Positions 41,542 to 50,528 of a stretch of 64,000 nt of DNA are shown one piece after another; position 1 is the first letter of the stretch; every line of letters starts with the position of its first letter. Position numbers and translations under genes: made by a program. The notes below the pieces were generated by a model. That model had not been told where the DNA came from. It was given only the letters and a program-made list of their open reading frames with translations, and did not search any database. The DNA comes from Flavobacteriales bacterium (GTDB taxonomy: Bacteria; Bacteroidota; Bacteroidia; Flavobacteriales_F; PHOS-HE28). The stretch spans positions 620,001 to 684,000 of the forward strand of contig JADJLR010000001.1 in the NCBI GenBank assembly GCA_016710015.1. Reading direction: 5' to 3'.

Positions 41542-43127
41542 TGTGGGCGCGGTTGAAGGCCAAGGCGAGCAAACTCCTTCCATGGTTGAGCCAGCTGGTA
41601 GCCATTGTGCTCATCGGATTGGTATTCTTCCTCGGAGTTCGTTCCGAGCGAACGGGCTTCGTCCGGGAGGTCATCGATCCGGGTTTCCGCAAATTGCGTG
41701 ATCCGGTCCTGAATGCATTCCGCGCGAAACCACCAGAGGTGAACGTGCTGCGTATTCAACTCGACCCAGCGAACTTCGACAGCCTCATGGCACTTTCGGA
41801 CAAGGCCTTGAACACCCGCTCGGTCCCTGTGGACGGGAACGCCGTGCTGATGGCGACCATACATATAGGGGAACGTGAAGTGCCCGTGGTACTTGGGTTG
41901 CGGGAAGGCACCGCTATTCCTGGAGCTTACACCACCTGGCCTTTGTACGTTCGGACCCTCCCGGGGGACACGGTCCTAGGCATGCAGACCTTCGATATGC
42001 TACCGATCGTCAACGAAGCGCCACTATGGTCCATCCTCTTGCACGCGGTACTGCGCAGTGCAGGCCATGCCTCGTTGCAGAGCGCTGTGGCCGAGGTGGA
42101 GTTGAACGAACGCTCTTTGGGACTGTACGTATTGCAAGGTCGACCGGACCACACCATGTTGGCCCGTTGGTCGCGCGGCAATGGACCGGTGCTCCGATTC
42201 GACGATGCGCTGCTGATGGATGCACGAGCGATGATGGAAGAGCGCACATTTCCCAGTTCGACCATCGGCCAAGGCGACTGGATGGCAGCACCCCTCCTGC
42301 TTCAATCGGTTGAAGGGGATGTGCTATCCGGGAGGGCCCAAAAGGCCATCAAACGGATGGAAGCATTCCGGTCCGGCTTGTTGGATCCCTCGCAGGTCTT
42401 CAACACCGATCAGGTCGCCCGTCTGCTTGCCATCAGCGAACTGCTGGGTACGCGATCCGCTCTGGATTGGTGGAACCTCCGCTTTCTCGTCGATAGCATC
42501 AGTGAAGAACTCGTTCCGATCCCATTGCACATCACCCAACGCGCACCGATCACCGCATTGATGGCCGCCGAACAAGTGGGGAACGAAGATCGAGCAGGCC
42601 GGGAGATCGTGGATCGCTTCTTGGCCGACCCGGAGATCATGAAAGCGTACATCGCCTGTTTGGATACGATCTCTGCACCCGGTTGGTGGGAACGGGAATT
42701 GGACCTCACTAAACCTGAATGGGAACCGGCCCGGATCATCCTGAACTCGGAATTCCCGAAGATCGATCTGGACACGGAGGTATTGGAACACGACCGAACG
42801 GTGATCCACCAAACACTCAACCCCAAGTCCGCTGTGCTGGCATACGTACGCGATGCACAACACACCGGGGATGGCATTGCGGTATCCAATGTCCACGCCC
42901 TTCCCGTGGATGTGCTCGGTGTCATCTGGTCTTCTGGCGACACGGTCCTCTCGCGCATTCCGCTTCAACTGCCTCCTAGACCACGAGATCGGCCACTGAA
43001 ATATGCCACGATCCCCATTCGCGAATTGGACCAGACCAACACACCCGTAGAGCTGCTGGTACGCATTGGTGGAATGTCCCCCCGCAGCGAACCGATCCGG
43101 ACCTGGAGCTCGTTCGGTGCGAATTGA
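41541..43127 (+). CDS. Membrane-anchored CotH-like protein
   Basis: A 528-residue protein with one N-terminal helix (WLSQLVAIVLIGLVFFLGV) and a large extracytoplasmic part. The order of segments, VNVLRIQLDPANFDSLMALS, then EVELNERSLGLYVLQGRPDH and GNGPVLRFDDALLMDA, follows the CotH-like spore-coat kinase family as seen in Bacteroidota ('LNGxxLGIYxLEEHF...GPIIRFDE'). Typical CotH kinases phosphorylate proteins, but the key Glu of 'YxLEE' is not conserved here (YVLQG), so activity is doubtful. The start overlaps the upstream stop by one base. C-terminal residues look beta-rich. Confidence 0.65.
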   Translation: MWARLKAKASKLLPWLSQLVAIVLIGLVFFLGVRSERTGFVREVIDPGFRKLRDPVLNAFRAKPPEVNVLRIQLDPANFDSLMALSDKALNTRSVPVDGNAVLMATIHIGEREVPVVLGLREGTAIPGAYTTWPLYVRTLPGDTVLGMQTFDMLPIVNEAPLWSILLHAVLRSAGHASLQSAVAEVELNERSLGLYVLQGRPDHTMLARWSRGNGPVLRFDDALLMDARAMMEERTFPSSTIGQGDWMAAPLLLQSVEGDVLSGRAQKAIKRMEAFRSGLLDPSQVFNTDQVARLLAISELLGTRSALDWWNLRFLVDSISEELVPIPLHITQRAPITALMAAEQVGNEDRAGREIVDRFLADPEIMKAYIACLDTISAPGWWERELDLTKPEWEPARIILNSEFPKIDLDTEVLEHDRTVIHQTLNPKSAVLAYVRDAQHTGDGIAVSNVHALPVDVLGVIWSSGDTVLSRIPLQLPPRPRDRPLKYATIPIRELDQTNTPVELLVRIGGMSPRSEPIRTWSSFGAN

Positions 43128-43171
43128 GACATCACGAGTACTTTCACCGCCATAACCAAAACCACAGGATC

Positions 43172-43600
43172 ATGAGTATGATGAAGGAATTCAAGGAGTT
43201 CGCAATGAAAGGCAACCTCGTGGACATGGCGGTCGCATTCGTCATGGGTGCCGCATTCACGAAGGTCACCACAGCGTTCATCAGTGGCATGGTCATGCCC
43301 TTGATCGGGCAACTGACCGGTGGGATCAACTTCTCTGACAAGAAGATCATTCTGACGGAAGGCGCAGCAGAGATCACGGATGCTTCAGGTGCTGTGACCA
43401 CAGCGGCCGTTTCGGAAGTGGCCGTGGCGTGGGGTAGCTTCATCACCGTTACCATTGAATTCCTGGTGGTGGCGTTCGTCATGTTCATGGTGATCAAATC
43501 CATTAACAAGATGAAGAAGGCCGAACCTGCACCTGCACCAGCTGGCCCAAGCAATGAGGAAAAGCTCCTGATGGAGATCCGCGACGCGCTGAAGAAGTAA
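43172..43600 (+). CDS. mscL: Large-conductance mechanosensitive channel MscL
   Basis: A 142-residue channel that opens under membrane tension to release solutes on hypo-osmotic shock. It opens MKEFKEFAMKGNLVDMAVAF followed by VMGAAFTKV, the highly conserved first helix. It has a second helix (ITVTIEFLVVAFVMFMVIKS) and the cytosolic C-terminal helix EEKLLMEIRDALK. The periplasmic loop between helices is long for the family and rich in Thr/Ala. I chose the ATG at 43172; another at 43178 is possible. A terminator follows. Confidence 0.95.
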   Translation: MSMMKEFKEFAMKGNLVDMAVAFVMGAAFTKVTTAFISGMVMPLIGQLTGGINFSDKKIILTEGAAEITDASGAVTTAAVSEVAVAWGSFITVTIEFLVVAFVMFMVIKSINKMKKAEPAPAPAGPSNEEKLLMEIRDALKK

Positions 43601-43622
43601 GCAAAGCGATGGTACAACGAGG

Positions 43623-43650
43623 GCCCACCTGCTATCCGCAGGTGGGCTTT
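43623..43650 (+). terminator. Rho-independent terminator after mscL
   Basis: A 10-bp perfect stem GCCCACCTGC/GCAGGTGGGC around TATCC, followed by TTT. It lies 23 bases after the mscL stop. Confidence 0.75.
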
Positions 43651-43666
43651 CCATTTCAATATGCCT

Positions 43667-44428
43667 CTACACCGACCGGAACGACCCTGTGCCCGCATCG
43701 AACTGCAGACCTTCGACCGCGAAAGCGCGCTGAAGGAACCCGGAGGTGCGTGCCTCGTCGGTGGTTCCACTCCACAATTGACGGTCGTGGACCAAGAAGA
43801 TCCGGTCGCAGAGTTCCAAGGCAGACCCGAGATCATGGGTGGATAGCAGAACGCCCTTGTGTTGTTCGTGCGCCAGATCCCGCAGCAGCCGCAGGATCCG
43901 AACCCGGTTCACCAGATCCAAGAAGGCCATGGGTTCGTCCAACAAAAGCATGGCCGTATCCTGCGCCAATGCACGTGCAATGAGTACGCGTTGCGCTTCA
44001 CCATCACTGAGTTGCGACACGGCGCGATCCGCAAGGGGGAGAGTATCCGTGGCGATCATCGCATTCTGGACCCGGTCAAGATCCTTGGCCGCTAACCGAC
44101 CGAAGTGGCCGGTCCACGGTTGTCTGCCCAAGGCCACCAAGGTGCGCACATCCAACAAGCCCACCTGCGGGCGCCCGGTCAGCACCATGGCGATGCGTTT
44201 GGCGCGTTCGTTGGCCGACAGTTCAGTCAACGGTCGGCCCTCCACTTCCACCCTCCCAGCCATGGGATCATGCAAACCGGCCAAACTGTTCAACAAGGTG
44301 GATTTCCCCGCACCATTCAAACCGATCAGTGCGACGCATTCACCGGCGTTCAAGTGGAGATCCACCCCTTCGATGAGCGGTTGTCCGCCGAATCCGACGG
44401 CCAGTCCAGTGGCTCGGAGTAAACTCAT
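43667..44428 (-). CDS. ABC transporter ATP-binding protein (FecE/BtuD type)
   Basis: A 253-residue ATPase of a metal-chelate importer. It has Walker A GLNGAGKST (about 38-46), Q-loop region VLTGRPQVGLLD, signature LSDGEAQRVLIARAL (S-D-G-E instead of LSGGE), Walker B MLLLDEP and switch His in LLSTHD. Pairing with the FecCD permease marks a siderophore, heme or cobalamin importer. The ATG overlaps the permease stop as ATGA. The open frame runs five codons further upstream, but the overlap and conserved SLLRATGLAVGF favour 44428. Confidence 0.9.
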   Translation of the reverse strand: MSLLRATGLAVGFGGQPLIEGVDLHLNAGECVALIGLNGAGKSTLLNSLAGLHDPMAGRVEVEGRPLTELSANERAKRIAMVLTGRPQVGLLDVRTLVALGRQPWTGHFGRLAAKDLDRVQNAMIATDTLPLADRAVSQLSDGEAQRVLIARALAQDTAMLLLDEPMAFLDLVNRVRILRLLRDLAHEQHKGVLLSTHDLGSALELCDRIFLVHDRQLWSGTTDEARTSGFLQRAFAVEGLQFDAGTGSFRSV

Positions 44429-45435
44429 GTGGCTCGTGCCCATCGTTTACCACGCAACAAGACCCAAGCGACCACGGGAGCGCCAAGCAAGGAGGTCACC
44501 GCATTCAAAGGAATACCCACACCAACACCCGGCAACTTGATCAACAGGTCGCAGAAAAGTGCTAACACCGCACCCGTGAGGATCGTTACTGGCATCAGCA
44601 CCGCATGATCGCTGGTTCGGCACAGACCGCGTGCCACATGCGGCGTTGCCAAGCCCAAGAACGCAATGGGGCCGCAGAACGCCGTGATGGTCCCAGCGAG
44701 CAGGCCCGTGATCCACATGATCCGGCTTCGGGTGGGGCGGACATCCACACCCACACTGGCGGCATAAGCTTCACCCAACAGCAAAGCATTCAAGGGCTTC
44801 ACCAACCAGAACGCCCCCAACAGGCCCATCACCACCGGCACCATCAACCAACCCATTCGGCCCGGCACCACTCCTGTGAATGAACCCATGCCCCAGAGAA
44901 TATATCCGCGCAAAGCACCTGCGCTACTGGCGACCTGAAGCACACTGATGACCGCTGAACAGAGGTATCCGATCATCAACCCGATGATGAGCAATGCCAC
45001 GCCATCACCCATCCGACGGTCGGCGAGCATGATCACCCCTAGCACGGCCATGGCCCCGACGATCGCGCCCAGACCGACCCCGAATGCGGGCAGGACCGCA
45101 GCGCCTGATGGCACGGCCAACATCAACAATGCTACGCCCAAACTGGCACCGGAGCTTAGTCCGAGTACGGATGGTCCGGCCAAGGGATTGCGAAAGAGCG
45201 TCTGCATCAGCAGGCCACAAGCGGCAAGCCCCCCGCCAGCAAGGGTCGCGGTGATCGCTTCCGGCAAACGGACCGAATGGATGATCCGGATGGTGGTGGA
45301 ACTGCCATGTCCGAACAACGCGCTCCAGACCTCATCCACCGGGATCGCCACCGGCCCAATGCACAGATGCAGCACGAAAAGGACGATGCCTACGCACAGC
45401 AAGAACGCGATGATCCACGGAACGCGTGCGGGCAT
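44425..45435 (-). CDS. FecCD family ABC transporter permease
   Basis: A 336-residue permease with about ten helices for import of iron-siderophore, heme or vitamin B12 across the inner membrane. Family signatures: RLPEAITATLAGGGLAACGL followed by LMQTLFRNPLAGPSVLGLSS, ILWGMGSF, and GPIAFLGLATPHVARGL. I chose the ATG at 45435; it lies just after a TATTTTCG -7-like element. The periplasmic binding protein and any TonB receptor normally accompanying this pair are not in the window, so the substrate is open. Confidence 0.92.
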   Translation of the reverse strand: MPARVPWIIAFLLCVGIVLFVLHLCIGPVAIPVDEVWSALFGHGSSTTIRIIHSVRLPEAITATLAGGGLAACGLLMQTLFRNPLAGPSVLGLSSGASLGVALLMLAVPSGAAVLPAFGVGLGAIVGAMAVLGVIMLADRRMGDGVALLIIGLMIGYLCSAVISVLQVASSAGALRGYILWGMGSFTGVVPGRMGWLMVPVVMGLLGAFWLVKPLNALLLGEAYAASVGVDVRPTRSRIMWITGLLAGTITAFCGPIAFLGLATPHVARGLCRTSDHAVLMPVTILTGAVLALFCDLLIKLPGVGVGIPLNAVTSLLGAPVVAWVLLRGKRWARAT

Positions 45436-45480
45436 CCGGCGAAAATAGTACCCACCATTTCGGAACAGGACTTGCAAGGA

Positions 45481-45488
45481 TAGTTTTG
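45481..45488 (+). promoter_or_regulatory. -7 element seven bases before an ATG
   Basis: TAGTTTTG followed by CCCTGCC and the ATG at 45496. Confidence 0.5.
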
Positions 45489-45495
45489 CCCTGCC

Positions 45496-46620
45496 ATGCG
45501 TTGGATCATTGCACTCCTTTCCCTCCTCCTGCTTTCCGCATGCGGTTCCACGCGCAAACAACTGGCCCGCGCCGACCAATACGAGCAGGGAGGCATGATG
45601 CAAGAAGCCTTCAGCGCTTATGAGGAACTGTTCGACCGACGGCCCAAGGCGGTTTCCGCCCACCTGGGTATGAAACGAACCGCACAATCGCTACTGGATC
45701 GCAAGATCATCGCTGCATCGGAGAGGTACATGGCCAATGATCTGGGCGTAGGCGACCGAAACCGCACGGAAGCCATGCAATGGAAACGCACCATGGATGG
45801 GAAAGGTCTTGCGTTGCAATGGGACGATCACGTGGACGATCAACGCCGGACCGCACAGCGGAACAAGGCCAGAACCTTGTTGGACGAAGCGAACACATTC
45901 TACCGAGAGGAGCGATTCGCTGAGGCGCAGGACATGGCCGAAGCGGCCGTGAAATTGGACCACGAACTGAAAGAAGCCGACTACCTCGCGTTGTTGGCCC
46001 AGTTGGAGCCCCGCTATCGGCAAGGTCGAAAGGCGGAGGAACTGGGGCTTTGGCGAGCGGCCTTCACACAATACGTCTGGATCACGGACCGTGATGTGGA
46101 CTACAAGGATGCTTGGGATCGAATGGCTGTGGCCAAGGGGAAGGCCATGTACACGCTGGCCTACGTCCCGTTGTTCAACGAATTGCTCTACACGGTGCAA
46201 CTCGGTATGCCCGGACAGGTGGAAGAACAACTTTCGGCGAATTTGAAAGCCGCAATACTGGACCTCAAAGATCCGTTGATCCTATTGGTGGATCGGGACA
46301 ACACGCACGAGATCCTGGCGGAACAACAACGGAATATGCAGGGCACCTACGATGATCGCTACGCTGCCGAGGCAGGCGACCTGCTTGGTGCTCGATACGT
46401 ACTGACGGGCCGGATCCTTCGTTTCGATGATATCCTGATCAAACAGATCGAGGTACAGATCCAAATGCTCGATGTACAGACCGGTCGGATCATGATGGCG
46501 GATATGGTCCGGGTGAACCGACAAGAGATCGGCAAGGGCACACCACGTGCGCAATTGCTGGAACGCGCGGCCGCACGGATCGCGCAACGGATCTCGGAAT
46601 TCGACCCGGGTGCGAAGTGA
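45496..46620 (+). CDS. Lipoprotein with TPR-like helices and CsgG/LpoB-like domain
   Basis: A 374-residue lipoprotein: lipobox LLSAC (Cys16), then TPR-like helical repeats (ARADQYEQGGMMQEAFSAYE; ANTFYREERFAEAQDMAEAA), and a C-terminal domain from about residue 255 (LLVDRDNTHEILAEQQRNMQ...GARYVLTGRILRF). The latter resembles the CsgG/FlgO/LpoB anticodon-binding-like fold, where 'ERDRLxxILxEQ' precedes 'LGAxYVLxG'. Such proteins assemble at the outer membrane or activate envelope enzymes. The exact role is unknown. Its divergent neighbour is the FecCD permease. Confidence 0.75.
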   Translation: MRWIIALLSLLLLSACGSTRKQLARADQYEQGGMMQEAFSAYEELFDRRPKAVSAHLGMKRTAQSLLDRKIIAASERYMANDLGVGDRNRTEAMQWKRTMDGKGLALQWDDHVDDQRRTAQRNKARTLLDEANTFYREERFAEAQDMAEAAVKLDHELKEADYLALLAQLEPRYRQGRKAEELGLWRAAFTQYVWITDRDVDYKDAWDRMAVAKGKAMYTLAYVPLFNELLYTVQLGMPGQVEEQLSANLKAAILDLKDPLILLVDRDNTHEILAEQQRNMQGTYDDRYAAEAGDLLGARYVLTGRILRFDDILIKQIEVQIQMLDVQTGRIMMADMVRVNRQEIGKGTPRAQLLERAAARIAQRISEFDPGAK

Positions 46621-46680
46621 ATCTCCAACACTGGAGCGAGTGTCAGGGATCCGATCTTGGATCGACCTACAACGACATCA

Positions 46681-47673
46681 ATGAACATGGGAGTGCGGAT
46701 CCTTATTGCCCTGGCCTTCTTTTCTACCACTACGCTACTCGTCGCCCAAGGGTGTAGTGATGCCGGTGTGTGTACCGCAGGCCCGATCGGTGCATTGCAT
46801 CTGGTCGGCGACAGTACGGTCGCAGCCAAGGAATACCGGCATTTAGCTCGGCTCACATTCAGCTATGGCATCGGCGAGCAGGGTACGACCATTGTGCAGG
46901 TGGTGCCGGAACTGAACCTCGGCCTGACCGAAAGACTTTCGCTTCAATTGAAAGTTCCTTACGTGAACGCTAGTGGTGATCTCGGCGAGAACAGCGGGGT
47001 GGGTGATCTGCTCACGACCGTTAGCTACGCATTCATCAAGGAACGTGAACGGAACTTCACGGGAATTGTCGGCATTCGTTTTCCGACAGGCAAGACCGCT
47101 GCCGATCCGATCCAACAAACGACATTCGGGTCCGACTTCAAGCCCTTGCCCATGCCCTACCAAACAGGACTGGGAACCACGGACCTTCTGCTCGGTGCCC
47201 AATACCGTCGAGATCGCTGGTCCGGAGCACTTGCCTACCAACGCGTCATGGACCAGAACAATGAGAACCTGTTCCAGCATCGTTACTGGAGCGATGAACC
47301 CGCCGCTCTGCCCTACTTCGAGTCGTTCTTTCTTGAACGTGCGGATGATGCTGTAGTTCGTGTCCAATACGCCTTCCCCTTGTGGGAGTTGACCCTTCAG
47401 CCCGGGCTTCTGGCCATTTACCACATGGACGAGGACACCCGACTGGAAACCGTCGGGAACGCGAGCAACTTGAGCGCTGATCCCATGGAACGCCGACCGA
47501 TCATAGGCTCCGAAGGTTTGACCTTGAACCTTACAGCCGATGCGCGTTATGCCTTCAATGATCAATGGGCCTTGGAAGTTGCAATGGGAACACCTTTGAT
47601 CGTGCGTGATGTTCGCCCGGATGGCCTGACACGCAGCTTGGTGCTGAACGTCGGATTGCGATACGCATTCTGA
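46681..47673 (+). CDS. Outer-membrane beta-barrel protein (phenol MetA-like/transporter)
   Basis: A 330-residue protein with a signal peptide (ILIALAFFSTTTLLVAQ) and alternating amphipathic strands ending in the aromatic C-terminus LRYAF, as required for outer-membrane insertion by BAM. Strand pattern and segments VVPELNLGLTERLSLQLKVP, GVGDLLTTVSYAF and GTTDLLLGAQYRR resemble the MetA-pathway-of-phenol-degradation (DUF) barrel family. The Cys-containing N-terminus (GCSDAGVCTAGPIGAL) is an addition seen in some Bacteroidota members. I chose the ATG at 46681; six bases later there is another. It may share a transcript with the lipoprotein 60 bases upstream. Confidence 0.78.
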   Translation: MNMGVRILIALAFFSTTTLLVAQGCSDAGVCTAGPIGALHLVGDSTVAAKEYRHLARLTFSYGIGEQGTTIVQVVPELNLGLTERLSLQLKVPYVNASGDLGENSGVGDLLTTVSYAFIKERERNFTGIVGIRFPTGKTAADPIQQTTFGSDFKPLPMPYQTGLGTTDLLLGAQYRRDRWSGALAYQRVMDQNNENLFQHRYWSDEPAALPYFESFFLERADDAVVRVQYAFPLWELTLQPGLLAIYHMDEDTRLETVGNASNLSADPMERRPIIGSEGLTLNLTADARYAFNDQWALEVAMGTPLIVRDVRPDGLTRSLVLNVGLRYAF

Positions 47674-47698
47674 TCGCGTGGTGGAAGTGAATACTTTG

Positions 47699-47765
47699 AA
47701 CCGCAAAGACGCGAAGGCGCGAAGGATCCCTAGGGCCCTCTTTGCGTCTTTGCGCCTTTGCGGTT
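47699..47765. repeat. 27-bp imperfect palindrome of the CGCAAAG type
   Basis: The left arm (47699-47725) starts AACCGCAAAGACGCGAAGG. The right arm (47739-47765) ends TTTGCGCCTTTGCGGTT. As RNA the arms pair over 27 positions with one A-C mismatch and four G-U pairs around a 13-base loop. The arms consist of AAG(G/A)CGC units. It lies between the barrel gene and yciH. Confidence 0.85.
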
Positions 47766-47773
47766 AACCTTTG
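47766..47773 (+). promoter_or_regulatory. -7 element of yciH at the palindrome edge
   Basis: AACCTTTG (with a T before it) directly follows the palindrome's right arm, five bases before the yciH ATG at 47779. Confidence 0.45.
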
Positions 47774-47778
47774 TGCCC

Positions 47779-48111
47779 ATGAAGAAGCGCCCACCCAGCG
47801 GCCTCGGCGGCCTGATGTACAGCACCAACAAGAACATCGGTACAGCCCGTGAACCGGCCACGCTTCCGTCACAACAGCAGGACCTGCGGATCCACCTTGA
47901 CCGCTTGAAGGGCAACAAGGAGGTGACTCGCATCGTGGGCTTCGTGGGTAAGGATGCGGACCTCGATGATCTGGGACGCACGCTGAAGAGCAAGTGCGGC
48001 GTGGGTGGCAACACCAAGGACGGCGTGATCTTGCTGCAAGGCGACCACCGCGACAAGGTCTTGGCGTTCCTGACGGAGAAGGGGTACAAAGCCAAGAAGG
48101 CGGGGGGATAG
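47779..48111 (+). CDS. yciH: SUI1/eIF1-like translation factor (YciH)
   Basis: A 110-residue SUI1-domain protein: LRIHLDRLKGNKEVTRIVGF, then DLDDLGRTLKSKCGVGGNTK and DGVILLQGDHRDKVLAFLTE followed by KGYKAKKAGG. This is the bacterial homologue of eukaryotic eIF1, thought to influence start-site selection at the ribosome, though its bacterial role is not settled. The first 35 residues (PPSGLGGLMYSTNKNIG) are the usual bacterial N-terminal extension. The ATG at 47779 lies immediately after a large palindrome and a -7 element. Confidence 0.92.
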   Translation: MKKRPPSGLGGLMYSTNKNIGTAREPATLPSQQQDLRIHLDRLKGNKEVTRIVGFVGKDADLDDLGRTLKSKCGVGGNTKDGVILLQGDHRDKVLAFLTEKGYKAKKAGG

Positions 48112-48164
48112 ATCATGTGGCCATGAATACATGTGCACATGGCCAATTGATCCCGGAACGAGCA

Positions 48165-48656
48165 ATGCCGAGGTCCGCACGAACCTTCACGTTCACCGCG
48201 CCCATGGAGCGCATGACCAGCCGGTTCGCTTGGCACTACGTGGAATTTCCGCACGATGTGAACGAGCTCTTCGGCAAACGCGGGGCCGTGCGCGTGAAAT
48301 GTGTGATCAATGGAGTGGCAGTGGACCGCTCATTGATGCCCACGAAGAGCGGCTACCACATTCTCGTTCTCGGTAGCGAACTACGGAAGAAGGCGGGGAT
48401 CCAGAAGATGGGTTATCCGGTGCAGGTGGAACTCCGGCTGGACCCGGAACCGAACCGCGTCGACATACCGGAAGAACTGGCCGAAACGCTGGACTTCTTT
48501 CCGGAGATGAAGGCCGCATGGGACCAATTGAAGCCCGGCATGCAGCGCAGCATGTGCTACTGGGTGAGTAGCGGGAGAACAGTGGTGACACGGGCCAAAC
48601 GGGTGGCCGGACTATTACGTCGCTTCGAAACGGGCGAATTCCAAGTCGGGAAATGA
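48165..48656 (+). CDS. DUF1905/YdeI-like protein
   Basis: A 163-residue protein. The first part (FTFTAPMERMTSRFAWHYVE, then VKCVINGVAVDRSLMPTKSG and YHILVLGSELRKKAGI) fits the DUF1905 beta-barrel domain. The second half (IPEELAETLDFFPEMKAAWD, RSMCYWVSSGRTVVTRAKRV) fits the YdeI/OmpD-associated helical domain that often follows it. The family has been linked only loosely to peptide or bacteriocin tolerance. An in-frame ATG at 48123 would add 14 residues; I prefer 48165, which follows GGAACGAGCA. Confidence 0.78.
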   Translation: MPRSARTFTFTAPMERMTSRFAWHYVEFPHDVNELFGKRGAVRVKCVINGVAVDRSLMPTKSGYHILVLGSELRKKAGIQKMGYPVQVELRLDPEPNRVDIPEELAETLDFFPEMKAAWDQLKPGMQRSMCYWVSSGRTVVTRAKRVAGLLRRFETGEFQVGK

Positions 48657-48719
48657 ACGAGCCTCACCTTTGATGCCTCATCGAGAGCGCGAGGAGTAGG
48701 TAGACCGCGCCTCGACAAC

Positions 48720-49397
48720 TCAGGGTAATCCGCACCAGTAACTGGCAGCCTCCGGATCACAGCGCTCGAACAAGGGGAGTTCCATACCGGGTTTTACCAG
48801 CATGAGTTCCCATTCATCCAGGACCTCCAGGAATCGTTGCCCATCCTCGGTCGGTTCCAAGATCAAGCCATGATCGCTCGTGCGTTCACAGGTCCGCACC
48901 AGTTCAGCGCGCAACAAGGAGCCATCACCGATCCCGGTGCGCTTGGTGAAGGCACGGATATCCATGTATCCCTGCAACAGACGATCCACGAGGTGCTCAG
49001 CGCGGTGAATGCGCCAAAGATCCCGTCCAGCATTGGCGCGCATTTCTGCAATGGCATCGAACTGCGGTCGGGTAGGCTCGGTATACGTCTCCTTGAAGGG
49101 GGCGCTCGGCGCAGGGTCCAATTTCAGCGCATTGAACAGTGCTGCGCTCTTACCGGGGCGTACCAGCACCAATTCCTTTTCGGGGATGTACAGTAGGAAC
49201 TGATCGCCTTTGGCGGTCGGCACATAGCCATGATAACGCTGGAACTCGCTCCACTCCTCTCGTTTGCGCAACAACCCCAAGCGGACCAAAGGGCCAAAAG
49301 ACGCATACCGACCTAAGAAATCGGACAATTCCTCGAATCCTTGTTCCCGTGACCGCTGAATGCGGTGCCAACGGGCTTCGAACACCAATGCGGACAT
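48720..49397 (-). CDS. Hypothetical protein
   Basis: A 225-residue soluble protein rich in charged helices. It contains two similar segments, GDQFLLYIPEKELVLVRPGK followed by SAALF, and GQRFLEVLDEWELMLVKPGM followed by ELPLF, about 125 residues apart, so it is probably an internal duplication of a small alpha/beta unit. I do not recognise the family. The ATG follows GACCTTGG by four bases on the minus strand. The gene stands alone; the 242 bases upstream (49398-49639) hold nothing recognisable. Confidence 0.65.
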   Translation of the reverse strand: MSALVFEARWHRIQRSREQGFEELSDFLGRYASFGPLVRLGLLRKREEWSEFQRYHGYVPTAKGDQFLLYIPEKELVLVRPGKSAALFNALKLDPAPSAPFKETYTEPTRPQFDAIAEMRANAGRDLWRIHRAEHLVDRLLQGYMDIRAFTKRTGIGDGSLLRAELVRTCERTSDHGLILEPTEDGQRFLEVLDEWELMLVKPGMELPLFERCDPEAASYWCGLP

Positions 49398-49639
49398 GGT
49401 GCCAAGGTCCGGCGAGATGGCTGTGGAGTGCCGGGTAGGTAGGCAGGGGTTACGAACACCGTCTGTTTCATGGGTCTGTAAACCCGCGATCGGTAAGGGT
49501 TACGGAACGACCGGTCCGATTGGCATGCACGGGTCACACGACCGATTGATTTTCAACAATGGATCGCGGGATCATTCATCCAGAGCGGATCCCGGTTGGC
49601 CAACACCCGAAGTGGGTCAACAATTCACGGTCCCGCCGA

Positions 49640-50491
49640 TCAAGGGACCAGCACGCGACGTACGATCCGGCCATTACCGGAAGTGACTTGCAACAGCAGC
49701 AATTGGCCATGCCGATCGGCCGTGGGAATGACCCACCCGCCATGTGCCGAACCAGACAACCGCTTTTCAGCCACCAAGGCCCCGTCCGTGGTGTATACGG
49801 CAAGTGCAGCGTTTGTTGTTCCATCGTTGAAGGTCACGACCAAGTGGTCCCCACCAGGCGATGGGATCACCGTGAAAACGCTCTCGGAAAGCACCGAGGC
49901 GATACTCGAGGTGAGGTCACAATTCAACGGATCGATGGAATTCGCTGCACCGGGTGTTGAACAGCCGACCACGAAGTCGGCATTGTTGTCGTTGGTGTCG
50001 TTGCCATCGGGCCAACGGTTCAAACTGATGTCGTCCTGATCATTGGAATCGGTGGCCGTAGTACCCGTACCTTCCACATAGCCTGACAAGGTGCCGCGAT
50101 AGCTCAACACATCGAGGACCTCGTCGTTGACATTGATCAGCACGATCGCATCCATCGGGCCATTCTGGACCAAGTTGGTGGTCGTCGATCCCGGATGATC
50201 GCAGTTCAGCGTAAGACCTTGGTTTCCGCAGATCACGAAGTACTCACCTGGAGCCAAGGGTTGCCACGAGGGATCGGAGATCGACGCATACTGCACACCG
50301 GCACCGCTGCTTCCGTTGATCAGTAATACGGTGACATACTGCATCGGAAATAGCGTAGTGCCGATGTTCTTGATCTCGATGAACTCGGCATTGTCAGTTC
50401 CGATCTGATCGTAATCGACCTCGTTGATCACGATCTGTGCCGAAAGCAGATTGAAGTAGGCGATAGCGAAAACGGAAAGTGTAACGCGCAT
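49640..50491 (-). CDS. Lamin-tail domain protein with T9SS-like C-terminus
   Basis: A 283-residue secreted protein: signal peptide (MRVTLSVFAIAYFNLLSAQ), then a lamin-tail domain (VINEVDYDQIGTDNAEFIEI, PFxLAPGEYFVICGN-like region, ISLNRWPDGNDTNDN with Asp/Asn-rich loops probably binding Ca2+), and a C-terminal region (VIPSPGGDHLVVTFNDGTTN...GRIVRRVLVP) resembling a T9SS type A sorting domain. LTD domains on bacterial surface proteins often accompany nucleases or adhesins; no enzyme domain is present here. The ATG follows a TTACTTTCG -7-like element by about 20 bases. Confidence 0.82.
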   Translation of the reverse strand: MRVTLSVFAIAYFNLLSAQIVINEVDYDQIGTDNAEFIEIKNIGTTLFPMQYVTVLLINGSSGAGVQYASISDPSWQPLAPGEYFVICGNQGLTLNCDHPGSTTTNLVQNGPMDAIVLINVNDEVLDVLSYRGTLSGYVEGTGTTATDSNDQDDISLNRWPDGNDTNDNNADFVVGCSTPGAANSIDPLNCDLTSSIASVLSESVFTVIPSPGGDHLVVTFNDGTTNAALAVYTTDGALVAEKRLSGSAHGGWVIPTADRHGQLLLLQVTSGNGRIVRRVLVP

Positions 50492-50528
50492 GGTAACTGG
50501 GTTGGCCACCGAAAGTAAGGATCTCCGA

